Source: Diplonema papillatum
Taxonomy: Eukaryota; Euglenozoa; Diplonemea; Diplonemida; Diplonemidae
Assembly: GCA_030068145.1 (NCBI GenBank)
Contig: JAPJBO010000001.1
Span: 248,001-312,000 of the forward strand
Reading direction: 5' to 3'
Length of the DNA stretch: 64,000 nucleotides
A program made the translations under genes and the position numbers. Positions 52,482-63,799 of this stretch are shown here, in pieces. Position 1 is the first letter of the stretch; every line of letters starts with the position of its first letter. Below the pieces are notes generated by a model that saw nothing but the letters and a program-made list of their open reading frames with translations, ran no database searches and was not told the DNA's origin.

Positions 52482-53126
52482 ATGTTGCGAACCGTCGTAG
52501 CATGCGCAGTTCTGTCGCTGGCTGAGTCAGCATGGGTTGCCCCGTGGTTCTGCCACGGGTTGGATTGCCCTGAGTACGTTATGGAGAAGAACATGACGTT
52601 CGGGAACCAGACAATCGAGATGAGGCAGTACACAGCACAGCAAAAGTGGACGTCGACCACCGTTATGAGCACGTCGTTGTCTCAGGCAGACAGCACCGGG
52701 TTCCAGAGGCTGTTCGACTACATCAGCGGTGACAACCAGGGGTCTGTGAGCGTGCCGATGACATGCCCCGTGCGGGAGTACATCCAGCCAGGAGCAGGTC
52801 CGAACTGCAACTCGACGTTCACGGTGGCGTTCTACGTGCCTTACAAGTATCAATCGGCATTGAACGCGTCGGCAACAGCGCCGCCGAAGCCTGCGAAGAG
52901 TGATGTTTCGACAACAGTTGACGTGAAACCTCTGCGTGTAGCGGTCTTGGGGTTTTCGGGTATGGCCCCACAGGATGTTGTCATCCAGCATGCGGCGGAG
53001 TTGTACACGTACCTGTCGACCACGAACCTTAAGTACGATGAAGAGAACTGGTTCTTCTCTGCGTACGACCCCCCCTTCCGCATCGTCAACCGTCACCAGG
53101 AGATCTGGGTCGAGCTCTTCGACTGA
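52482..53126 (+). CDS. SOUL haem-binding family protein, copy 2
   Basis: The protein is identical to copy 1. At DNA level the first 380 bp appear identical to copies 1 and 3, including third codon positions; scattered synonymous changes begin after codon 128. Sequence directly upstream of the ATG differs much more between copies. This pattern fits recent gene conversion covering the 5' two thirds. Confidence 0.85.
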   Translation: MLRTVVACAVLSLAESAWVAPWFCHGLDCPEYVMEKNMTFGNQTIEMRQYTAQQKWTSTTVMSTSLSQADSTGFQRLFDYISGDNQGSVSVPMTCPVREYIQPGAGPNCNSTFTVAFYVPYKYQSALNASATAPPKPAKSDVSTTVDVKPLRVAVLGFSGMAPQDVVIQHAAELYTYLSTTNLKYDEENWFFSAYDPPFRIVNRHQEIWVELFD

Positions 53127-54824
53127 GCAGAGCTCATATGTCCCGCATCTTCGCGTTCAGCTCTCCGTGACTCAACACCCGTGAAGACATGCACCCGCGA
53201 GAGCAGCCTCCGTACGACTGCCAACCCACAAGACAGCCTGTCATCAGGCCTTGCGCAACTTGTTAGGCACTTTTGCATGAAAACCCGAGTTCTCCGGGGG
53301 CTGGAACCGTCAGCTGTCACAACCTCGACCCGATCTTCACTATTTATCTCCCACATCTGACTTATGGGAGCCTTTCGTTTTGCTTCCTTTTCCTCTCTTT
53401 CTCCTCTCTTTTTTCTTGTTGTGTCTTCCTTTTCTTGCAGCTGGGAAAAGGAGCCACGGCTTATTCGACCCTGCACCCGATGTCTCGCACAACCAATTAG
53501 AAACCTGACCATGGGGCAGCAAGGGCCAAGTCGACAAGTCCCGTAGCTTGGTTGGTTTGCTCCAAGTATTGTGTCAGAGACGTCACATACACCTTTGACC
53601 AGGGTCCAGGATCATCTGGTTCTGCTAGTTCCTGGCACAACAACCACGTTTCCGTCCCCCTCCCCTCTCTTCCTGCCTCTCCCTCTCTTTCTCTCTCTCA
53701 CCGTCTCTCACTTTTTGTGAGAAAATGATTCGACCGATATAGAACGAAATACAAGAGCGAAGAATCACAGCGCTGATTCTTCTCTTTTTCCCAAATATTG
53801 GACTGCACAGCGAGCAAGATGGGATACCCGATATGTAGACTGACACAAGCAGCATGATTGGCCGTGGCTGACAATTGCACAGACGAAAACGTTGTGACAG
53901 CTGTGCACAACACATGCATGAAGCTTTTCGGCCTGTGATCCGGTCGATTTTGATCTCGAAGCAGAGATGTATCACCTATTGCTGTAGTGCACGCAGTTGT
54001 CCTAAGCTGATTCGCGGCGACGATGTTCCCTGCGGCACTTGCATGCAGACCTCCTGCATTTGGCCGAGGGTATCGTCCTCTTGCACCTCCTTGTTCCTGT
54101 TGGCCTCGAGTGCGCTGCGCACCTAGCGACTTGCGTGCTCGTATTCTCACGGTTCTTCGCTCCTCTTTCGTTCTTTAGTGATAGAACCTCATGTCCGCAA
54201 CCCTGCCACTATGTTGGGGCGTTCGCACTAATGGCGGAGAATGTTCGACCCCAATGGGCAGCAAAGCGCTCAGCGAATCGCACGAAGTATTGATCCGACA
54301 TGGTTTTGGCGCAACACTGCAGAAAATGAAGTGTTTTCTGGATAACGAACGTACACGGTTGTGGTCCCCCAAGCTAAGTTTGCAAGTCTCGCTTCTACCG
54401 AGTATAGCAAGGTGGCACCGGCGCCGCGGACGTTGTCAGGTGTGCAGGAGATGAAGCTCAATAATGAGTCGCGCACGACTGCAAACGTGAGAGGCGGGTG
54501 TGTGTTCGCAACTGCGTACCAATCAGCTCCCGGCACGTACCGGTTCGGACTGCACTGTTTTGAAAAGGCCGAATAAAGCAAATGGCCAGACTCTGAGGCA
54601 TTTCTGCCACCTGCTCTAAGTTTTGGGGTTGTTGCATCTGGCTACGAGCCCAGTTCACCTCAATAAAGGACCTCAAATGGAGTTCGAGAATCTTGTTCGG
54701 TGGACTACATTTTAAATCTCACCACCACACGCACTCACTCAGATTCATGCACAGGTCATCCAGAGCCTCCCTGAAAACACACATCTGCAAATTGTAAAGC
54801 ACACATAACATAAACGCTAAAATA
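53127..54824. other. Duplicated 3' flank of SOUL copy 2 and spacer
   Basis: Homologous to the flank of copy 1, with the conserved hairpin near 53752-53792 (gaagaatcacagcgctgattcttc). The last 600 bp (54200-54800) are unique here. A frame near 54191-54454 is not recognisable. Confidence 0.65.
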
Positions 54825-55469
54825 ATGTTGCGAACCGTCGTAGCATGCGCAGTTCTGTCGCTGGCTGAGTCAGCATGGGTTGCCCCGTGGTTCTGCCACG
54901 GGTTGGATTGCCCTGAGTACGTTATGGAGAAGAACATGACGTTCGGGAACCAGACAATCGAGATGAGGCAGTACACAGCACAGCAAAAGTGGACGTCGAC
55001 CACCGTTATGAGCACGTCGTTGTCTCAGGCAGACAGCACCGGGTTCCAGAGGCTGTTCGACTACATCAGCGGTGACAACCAGGGGTCTGTGAGCGTGCCG
55101 ATGACATGCCCCGTGCGGGAGTACATCCAGCCAGGAGCAGGTCCGAACTGCAACTCGACGTTCACGGTGGCGTTCTACGTGCCTTACAAGTATCAATCGG
55201 CATTGAATGCGTCGGCAACAGCGCCGCCGAAGCCTGCGAAGAGTGACGTTTCGACAACAATTGACGTGAAACCTCTGCGTGTAGCGGTGTTGGGATTTTC
55301 GGGCATGGCCCCACAGGATGTTGTCATCCAGCATGCGGCGGAGTTGTACACTTACTTGTCGACCACGAACCTTAAGTACGATGAAGAGAACTGGTTCTTC
55401 TCTGCGTACGACGACCCCTTCCGCATCAACAACCGTCACCAGGAGATCTGGGTCGAGCTCTTCGACTAA
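54825..55469 (+). CDS. SOUL haem-binding family protein, copy 3
   Basis: 214 residues and the same architecture. It differs from copies 1-2 at a few residues near the end: VDVKPL becomes IDVKPL, YDPPFRIVN becomes YDDPFRINN. The stop is TAA instead of TGA. The least similar of the three, yet its 5' two thirds are still identical in DNA. Confidence 0.85.
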   Translation: MLRTVVACAVLSLAESAWVAPWFCHGLDCPEYVMEKNMTFGNQTIEMRQYTAQQKWTSTTVMSTSLSQADSTGFQRLFDYISGDNQGSVSVPMTCPVREYIQPGAGPNCNSTFTVAFYVPYKYQSALNASATAPPKPAKSDVSTTIDVKPLRVAVLGFSGMAPQDVVIQHAAELYTYLSTTNLKYDEENWFFSAYDDPFRINNRHQEIWVELFD

Positions 55470-57004
55470 ACAAGCGGAGCTCGTATTTCCCGCGTTCTCT
55501 TTGAGCTGTCGGTCAATCAACACCCGCGAGAACACGCTCCGTACGACTGCCAACACACAAGACAGCCCATCAGAGTCCTGCAACAACTTCTTTTTGTCCT
55601 AACACACCTGTTGGTCGCCCACTCATAGCCGCGTGAATTCTGACACTTTTGCATGAAACCACCGAAGTTCCCCGGGTGAAGGTCTATGGCTGGAAACGTC
55701 AGCTGTCACGAACCTCAGACCCGGTGTTCACCACTTATCCTCCCACATCTGACTTATGGGAGCTTTTCGTTTGCTTCCTTTTCCTCTCTTCTTCTCGATG
55801 CACGCACGTAATTGTTCCTTTTTTTTGAAGTTGGGAAAAGGGACCAGCCACGGCTTACTCGACCCTGCGCCGACCTGCACAACTTGAAACCCTGACCACG
55901 GGACAGCAAGAGAAAAGTCGACGTGTCCCGTATTGTGTCACAGACTCATGCGCACCTTCGACGAGGATCCAGGATCATCTGGTTCTGCTAGTTCCTGGCT
56001 CAACAACCACGTTTCCGTCCCCTCCTCTCTCTTCCTCCCTCTCCCTCTCTTTCTCTCTCTCACCGTCTCTCACTTGTTGTGAGGAAATGATTCGATCGAT
56101 AGAAAACGATATCGCCACAAGAGAGAAGAATCACAGCGCTGATTCTTCTCTTTTCCCCAAAGATTGGACACTGCGCAGCGAGCAAAAGGAATAGTCGAGA
56201 CGCAGACTGACACAGCTGCAGCAGCTGAGTTGGCCACCCTCAACGTCTGCACAGAAGAAAGCATGTGAATACTGTGCAACGATGAAGGAAACCTTTCGAA
56301 GAAAAACACCGGCCTGTGGTCTCATTCTCCCGGGTCAATCCTGGGTCCCGAAACCAAAGATGTATTCCTTTTGCTGTGGTGCAAACAGATGTCCTCAGCT
56401 GATTCGCTGCGACTATGTTCCCTGTGGCACTTGCACGCATGCGGACGAACTGCATTTGCCGAGGTTTTCATTCTCTTGCATGCTCCTTGTTCATTCTGTC
56501 GGCTCTGAGCGCGCTGCGCCCACCTACCTAGCGAAGCGTGTGCTCGATTTTTCTCGCTGCCTTTTCGCACTTCTTTTCTTCAGTGATAAAGCCGCATCGT
56601 GCTGATCATTACCCCGCCGACATGGCGTGGGACGTTGTTTTGCATGAGGCGAAGGTTCGGCTCCTCAAGCGCGAGGAAACCAAAAGAGTCAGACTTTCTG
56701 TGGTGTTCCGGTGACCACATAGAGCGTGGTCCGAAAGAAATTGAGACCTTCCTTTTCGCGCGCTACTTCAGTGCCTTGCCCACGTGCTGAACCAATACAC
56801 GGCCGTTGCGCGCGGAAAAACTCTTTTGACGATGGACCACACAGTCTACCGGTCATTGGCGGACGCGATTTCGGATATGCGGATGCTGGAAACCCAGCAG
56901 CTTTGCAGTTTCCGTCAGTTTCTTCTGGCCTGCCGTCTCGGAGGCGGAGGACATGGAGAGAAAGAGAACCACCGCAAAAGTCGCAGAAGCTTCAGCTTAG
57001 TGTG
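55470..57004. other. Third copy of the SOUL 3' flank, then spacer
   Basis: About 55620-56590 repeats the flanks of copies 1 and 2 (hairpin near 56118-56155). Bases 56600-57000 hold no recognised gene, but 56944-56990 contain the ggcggaggacatggagagaa string that later ends each truncated PPIL2 unit. Confidence 0.6.
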
Positions 57005-57320
57005 AGTTTGTTCAAAGTAGCATCAAGGCAGCCCTTACAAAGACCAGCCACAGTCAACGCCGCGTGGGTGCGGGCTTTTGATATTAATCATCATGTTTCA
57101 AACCCCCGATTGCGCGTATCCTGGAAGCACCCAGAGGGTGCCGGTGGTACTAAGGTGCAGTTGCCCGCATCCATCCGACAATCAGCTCGCATCGGGGAGG
57201 CGACGCTACCCACCTGGATGAGGTGTCCTGCTGCCCGCATCCATCCGACAATCAGCTCGCATCGGGGAGGCGACGCTACCCACCTGGATGAGGTGTCCTG
57301 CTGCCCCACAGCGAGAAAGA
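57005..57320 (-). repeat. Inverted copy of 3510-3800 with an internal 69-bp duplication
   Basis: Reverse complement of the repeat near 3.6 kb. The segment ccgcatccatccgacaatca ... gtcctgctg occurs twice in a row (about 57167-57235 and 57236-57304). Confidence 0.8.
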
Positions 57321-57410
57321 GAACCACCGCAAAAGTCGCAGAAGCTGCAACATACTACGCAGACATCACTTGCATGAAACTTAACACTAAAACATACGCG
57401 TACCTACCGG

Positions 57411-58674
57411 TATAAATACTCCACAACAACACCCTTTCGAGTCGAAAGTTTCGACGACGGTCGACCCGGGACCTTAACACCCCGGATCCTCAAATGAACT
57501 TTCGATCTTTAGAAACAACAATCTCGTCCAGTTCGTCGCTCATGTAGAAGCCAGCAAACACACAATGGAAAAACTCGCTTTTACCGACGACGGGACGTGC
57601 TTCGAATACGAGCCGCTCGCGGCGTACGTGAAGAAGCACGAGGTGCACCCGGTGACGAAGACGCCGCTGGGCGGAGGACATGGAGAGAAAGAGTAACACC
57701 ACAAAAGTCGCAGAAGCTGCAACATACTACACAGACATCACACGCATGCAACTTAACGCTAAAACATACATACCTACCGGTATAAATATTCCACAACAAC
57801 ACCCTTTCGAGTCGAAAGTTTCGACGACGGTCGACCCGGGACCTTAACACCCCGGATCCTCAAATGAACTTTCGATCTTTAGAAACAACAATCTCGTCCA
57901 GTTCGTCGCTCATGTAGAAGCCAGCAAACACACAATGGAAAAACTCGCTTTTACCGACGACGGGACGTGCTTCGAATACGAGCCGCTCGCGGCGTACGTG
58001 AAGAAGCACGAGGTGCACCCGGTGACGAAGACGCCGCTGGGCGGAGGACATGGAGAGAAAGAGTAACACCACAAAAGTCGCAGAAGCTGCAACATACTAC
58101 ACAGACATCACACGCATGCAACTTAACGCTAAAACATACATACCTACCGGTATAAATATTCCACAACAACACCCTTTCGAGTCGAAAGTTTCGACGACGG
58201 TCGACCCGGGACCTTAACACCCCGGATCCTCAAATGAACTTTCGATCTTTAGAAACAACAATCTCGTCCAGTTCGTCGCTCATGTAGAAGCCAGCAAACA
58301 CACAATGGAAAAACTCGCTTTTACCGACGACGGGACGTGCTTCGAATACGAGCCGCTCGCGGCGTACGTGAAGAAGCACGAGGTGCACCCGGTGACGAAG
58401 ACGCCGCTGGGCGGAGGACATGGAGAGAAAGAGTAACACCACAAAAGTCGCAGAAGCTGCAACATACTACACAGACATCACACGCATGCAACTTAACGCT
58501 AAAACATACATACCTACCGGTATAAATATTCCACAACAACACCCTTTCGAGTCGAAAGTTTCGACGACGGTCGACCCGGGACCTTAACACCCCGGATCCT
58601 CAAATGAACTTTCGATCTTTAGAAACAACAATCTCGTCCAGTTCTTCGCTCATGTAGAAGCCAGCAAACACACA
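57411..58674 (+). repeat. Three extra tandem copies of the PPIL2 promoter and first coding segment (370-bp unit)
   Basis: The start ATG context recurs at 57565, 57935, 58305 and 58675, exactly 370 bp apart. Each of the first three units encodes 35 codons of PPIL2 (one substitution, Glu for Lys in KKH.VHP), then switches after ACGCCGCTG to ggcggaggacatggagagaa and stops. Each gives a 43-residue open frame (57565-57696, 57935-58066, 58305-58436). Near-identity between units shows the expansion is recent. Confidence 0.95.
58521..58528 (+). promoter_or_regulatory. TATA-like box upstream of PPIL2 (also at 57411, 57781 and 58151)
   Basis: TATAAATA within ccggtataaatatt lies about 150 bp before the PPIL2 ATG and is repeated once per 370-bp unit (TATAAATA or TATAAATACT). 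Position and sequence suit a core promoter; not proven. Confidence 0.4.
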
Positions 58675-61600
58675 ATGGAAAAACTCGCTTTTACCGACGA
58701 CGGGACGTGCTTCGAATACGAGCCGCTCGCGGCGTACGTGAAGAAGCACAAGGTGCACCCGGTGACGAAGACGCCGCTGGCGGATGACGGCGTGCACGAG
58801 ATGAAGCTCGCGCTGAACGAGCGGGGCGTCCCGTTCTGCCCAATCGGCAGCAAGGAGTTCCTAGGGCACACGCACGTGGTCGCGATCCGGCCCAGCGGCC
58901 GCGTGTACTGGTACGACACGGTGCAGGAGATGAACCTGAAGTGCAAGAACTGGACCGACCTCGTCGACGGGACGCCGTTCAAGAAGAAGGACATCATCAC
59001 CCTCCAAGACCCGAACAACCTCCCCAAGAACCACGATCCGAATGTCTTCCCCACGATTACGCGGGTGTATGACACACCGACCGACAGGGGACCGGAGCAC
59101 GCGCTGTCTGGCATCAACGTCACCGCTTCGCAAAAACGCATTTTTGCGCAGTTAGACACGACCCGAGACCTCATCGACCCGCCGGGGGCATCGAAGAGGG
59201 CGAAAAGCGGCAAAACCGTGCCGGCGCTGTCGGCCGCGGAGCGGAAGGTCTGGTCGAGTCTGCCGGCGGACGCGCCGCGGTACGCGGCGATAGGGCTGAC
59301 ATGCTCGGCCGCGACGCCCATTCGGAAGGACGTCAAGAAGGTGACCCGGGGCGAGATCGACGGCAAGATCTTCGCCGCTGCCCGTCGGCTTACCGACGGC
59401 GCTGCGCTCGTGCGGATCACCACCAGCGCCGGGGACATCAACGCAAAGTTGCACTGCTCGCTGGTCCCGCAGACGTGCTACAACTTCCTCAAGCTCGCGA
59501 AGCAAGGCTACTACAACAACACGGTGTTTCACCGGATCGTGAAGAACTTTATCGTACAAGGAGGCGACCCTACTGCAACAGGTTCGCGTTTTGCGTTGAC
59601 TTTTGACTTACTCCCACGGTTGCAAAACAAACTTTCAGTACCAACCTGCGAACATTCTTGCTTCTATTTCTCGCGCAACGGGGCGCTCAATCTGTTTTCG
59701 TTGTTTTTTTTTGTGATCCAGAGCTGCATTTGTGTTCTTCGCTTACACCACCGTGTGTTGTTTTCTCACTCAGGACTTTTGACATGTTGTGTTTGTGTGT
59801 CTTGTCGTGCAGGGGCATGTCCGTTCAACACGTGGTTTGGTAGTCACAGCACTTGGGATCCCCTTCGGTTCTTTGTCTGGCAGCTTTGTCGAGCATAACC
59901 TTCAAGCTGGGGCTTATGTACACTCGAGGGGCTGCCTTGTGCTTACTTCGAAGGAGGCTAGAGGGGGAGAAACAATACAACTACAAAACGGGTCTTTTTT
60001 TGTTGAACGCTTACGCCGGCCACTAAACCCAGATTCACCTGTGTTTCGTGTGGGCTACAGCACACTTATCTTTTGCAGCTGGCAGCCTCCTCAAGTATTT
60101 CCTACCTAGCAGGTGCTTATATAATAAAATCCTCACTCCTATGCTTGTGTCTGTCACTCTCGTCCACCGCTCCTGCTCTGCTTGCCGGGCGCCGTATGGT
60201 TGGAGTAAAAGGTGAAGCCAGAAAGCTGCCAATCTTGCTGCTGACCACGAAGAAGCAAGCTACTTTGTTCCTCTGGACGTATTGGAGCGGCAAACCTGTC
60301 GTTCGGATTATTGTTAGTCTTCAAAGAAACAAGTTTCTTTTCCTACCAAAGAAAAAAACTGACAGGCTCCGGTGGTGCCTCTTGCTGGGGCAGTCCGTTC
60401 CCCGACGAGATTTTGGGACGGCTGCGGCACAACGCGAAGGGCGTGCTCAGCATGGCGAACAGCGGCCCCAATTCAAACGGCTCGCAGTTCTTCTTCACGA
60501 TGCAGCCGGCGCAGCACCTGGACGGCAAGCACACCGTCTTCGGACAAGTCATCGGACAAGGCGACGCTCTCGACAGCATCGGCGATACGCCCACGAACCC
60601 CACGACTGAAGTCCCGCTGAAGCCTGTCAAGCTCATCTCCGTCGACGTTCTCCAGGTACTGTCGATACTCCAACAATTACTACTCTACGAGAAAATACAT
60701 TAAAACGCGGACAACAGACCGGTACGGGCTACAAGGCAACCCCTGCTCAACTTGTAGAACGTGGGGGGCCCAAGATTACACTCCACGAAGGAATGTACTT
60801 GGTGTCGGTCACAAACAGTCCCGGATATGGCTAGCCATAACCCATAACGAAAGCATGCACTAAATATACAATCCGTAACCATAAAGCCCTTTCTTGCTCT
60901 AAGAGAACCCATTCATGAACGGTCACACGGAGACCCTAAAGCCCCGGTATTTCAAGCGAACTTTAACTCTAATTAAAGCGAAACCTAGATTAGATTCGTG
61001 CTCTGATATTTGTTCGAAAAACAAGCTTGGCCACGACGCTGCCTCTCCGAAGAAAAGAACACCGTTTGGGGAAGCGAGTGCTGAGAGACTGCATACCACG
61101 GAATCCTGGTGACACAACATGTTACACAGCGTCGGATTTAGTGGCGTAGCTCCCCAGGTTTACAGTTTTCCGAAAAAAGAACACCCCCCTTGTTTTTTGG
61201 GGACACCAGCTCCACGACGAAGTGGCCCACCACCCGCTCTTTTCCCCGTGACGGATTCGCCTGTGCTCTAGTAGCACGGGTGGTCCTGGCTGTGACTAGC
61301 TACGAACAGCCGCCTGACAAACCAGACTCACACCGCTGTCCTGTCTGCAGACACTCAGGTTCCGCGCTGATGATGGTCCGCCTTATGTGTCCGTGGCTTA
61401 AAGGACCGAAACACGGCGCAGACGGGACCAGTGCGGTGTTGAGCACATACCCATCCCAAGCACGTTCTTGCAAATTTTGGGGACACCCGCTCCACGACGA
61501 AGTGGCCCACCACCCGCTCTTTTCTTCCTTTGAGCCACAAATAATGCTAGAATCCATTCGAGGCGATCGAGCGTGAGGTCGAAGATGCGTACGACGAAGG

Positions 61601-62267
61601 CGAGCAGAAGCTGAAGAAGGAAGAGGCGAGCCAGCGAGAGCGAGAAGGCAATGAACGCCGGGCATGGTTCAGCGCGCCGCAATCTCACGAAGGTGCCACC
61701 GACTCGACGGCTGTTGGCAAGTACCTCAAGCCGACAGGTATGCCTGTTTTCCAGAAAGAAATTCATGCGAGCAGAGCAACATCTTGCCGAAGCGTGCCCT
61801 GGGACTGCTAAGGCGTGACAAACCCCGCCCCTGTTCCCCGGGAAACCCAGTCCGAGTCTAGCCAGCCCGACGCGGAATTTCTTTTTGTATATGCACCTGC
61901 TTTGCAGGAAATGCTTGAGGAGACTGCCAGTTGCGAAAGATCAAAGGAGGTAAATGTGCTGTAGCCCACACGAAACACAGGTAAATCTGGGTTTATTAGT
62001 GGCGGGCGTAAGCGTTCAACAAGACCCACGTTGTAGTTGTATTGTTTTCTCCCCCTCTAGACTCCTTCGAAATGAGCAAAAGGCAGTCCCTCGAGTATTT
62101 TAGAGTTAGAATCTTGTGTTCTCTCTCCCTTCCTCGTTCTAAAGCAGCAACCAACCGCCACAGGGGATGCCCCGAGCTCGGGCGAACGGGAAGCGCCGCG
62201 TGCCTCCGCCGCCGCCGCCGCGCTGAGAGTCAAAAAAAACACCGCGTTCAACATGTCGAATTGGTAG
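58675..62267 (+). CDS. PPIL2: PPIL2-type cyclophilin with partial U-box (four exons)
   Basis: Exons: 58675-59581, 60366-60655, 61551-61737, 62164-62267; phases agree and the product is 495 residues (human about 520). N-terminal U-box-like part: [17 protein letters not shown] and [13 protein letters not shown] are diagnostic. The cyclophilin domain (about residues 240-395) has [14 protein letters not shown], then [15 protein letters not shown] and LDGKHTVFG; active-site Arg, Phe and Gln are kept, and His replaces the usual Trp as in other PPIL2 proteins. Exon 3 begins NPFEAIERE and contains VGKYLKP; exon 4 ends in SNW, close to the family's FSSW end. Compared with human PPIL2 the first 40-45 residues, with the first half of the U-box, are absent. 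Expected role: spliceosome-associated cyclophilin and ubiquitin ligase. Confidence 0.9.
59780..60123 (+). repeat. Dispersed repeat, sense copy (head module plus core) in PPIL2 intron 1
   Basis: Head module from ttgttttctcactcagg (about 59757) through gtccgttcaacacgtggttt and ttcaagctggggcttatgta, then core from ctcgaggggctgcc to agcaggtgcttat. The only sense-oriented core in the window. Confidence 0.85.
61199..61521 (+). repeat. Direct repeat pair flanking a dispersed repeat in PPIL2 intron 2
   Basis: ctccacgacgaagtggccca followed by ccacccgctctttt occurs at 61209-61243 and 61490-61524. Between them, 61362-61480 is the copy of 1884-2001. Confidence 0.8.
61886..62100 (-). repeat. Dispersed repeat core, copy in PPIL2 intron 3
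   Basis: From atgcacctgctttgcaggaa to cagtccctcgagtatttta; antisense to PPIL2, between the donor at 61738 and the acceptor at 62163. Confidence 0.85.
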
Positions 62268-63799
62268 CTCTCGCGCCATCTCGCCGCAGCCTCCCAGCCG
62301 GCGCCAAGAGAAATAGCCTTGACACGTAGTTCGTACGTTGAAAGCAATGGATGATATCTAAACCTGTCAATGAGCACAATTGGTGGACAAGTCTGTGTTC
62401 GTGCATTGTGGACCGTTTATTTAGGCGTTGTTAACGTCCTCTGCGCGGCAGCTACTCGCGGTGTGCACCATCCGACAGCAGACCAGGCGACCAAGAGAAA
62501 GAGGGGGGACGCTACCCAGAGACCCGGGCTAAGTAATCTGGACCCCGTGTGATGAGCCTCTCTTCGGAGGGGCCCACGCACTCAAAGCTCGACTTGTATG
62601 TAGCTAGCGGTGCACCATCCCACGGCACGTTGCGTGGTGCACTACGTCTCTTCGATTTCCTGTGGGATGCCTGAGCTGTGCAGTGGAAATGGCTAGCAAC
62701 TACCCACTGGCAGATAGAATTGCATTGTTGTGGGGTGAGCGCATTTTCTTCATCAGGAAGCGCTGGCCCGGATTTGCCGGGCTCATCGAATGAATGAGGC
62801 GGGTACTCAGAAATGCCGCCTCCGTCGAGTGCCATCGCCGGACCCAGCAATCCAGCATTTTGTGGCCTTGCTGGGTTCTCGCTGGCAGAAGTGCTAGCGC
62901 CCCCGAAGTTCGAAAACACTGACACAACGCGATGGTCTCGTCGCGCAGGCGGGGAGGCTCAAAGGTCTCCTGATCAAAACGATATTGCAGTTCAGCGTCA
63001 CATAGAGTGAGCTCACCGTATGTGTGACGCTGAACTGGAAACCCCCGCGTCACATACAGTGAGGTATCTCACTCTTAGTGACGCTGAACCGGAAGTTTGC
63101 GGTTCACCGTCACGTACAGTGAGGCTCACTCCAGCCGAGCGCAGGAAGCCAACGGGATCATCCTCTCCTGTGCGGTCTAGCTCATCCTTTTCCCAATCAT
63201 TGTTCCTTCTCCCCCCTTTTAGCCGGCAGCCACACACGCACTCTCTTTTGCAAGCGGGTCGCCAAGGCGCGCGCCTTGGCCACCGCAAGTATTACTCCGG
63301 TGTCAGCACTTGCCCTGGCAAGCCGAATTAAGGTGGGCCGTTCAGATGCGAACTGGGGCTCTAAGGCGGTGTCGGTCTTCCCCGAGCTGGCACATTCCAG
63401 CAAAGAAATGCAGTTCAGAGTAGCAAAACCACCGCAAGTAAACTGCGGTAGATACCGGGGACTAGAAACGGGAGTTTTTGTACTGCTGTCGGAATGCGCT
63501 AGCCCGATGGGGTCAGCAGGTAAATCTAATCTGTTTCGTGATGGTTAAAACCCAGCTCACGTACCCCGTAGTGGGTGACCAATCCAACCTGTAGACAGTT
63601 CGGCTTGTCTAGGATGGGAAGAACTGACATCGAAGGAGGCGCCAGATTTTGACGACGACAAACCGAACGCTGTTTCGGTTATTTGGAATTGGAGGTTGCG
63701 TCGTCTGTAGTGCACCCGACAGCTTGAATCTCTTTAAATTCGGAATCCTTTTCTACTTTGCCAGGGTCTGGGTGGAGGGGCGGGGAGGGGTCACTGGTC
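62268..63799. other. No gene recognised; palindromic repeat at 62985-63130
   Basis: Short frames only. At 62989-63045 cagttcagcgtcacata is inverted as tgtgacgctgaactg, and the units cgtcacatacagtgagg and cgtcacgtacagtgaggctc follow, forming a small cluster of related hairpins. Confidence 0.5.
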
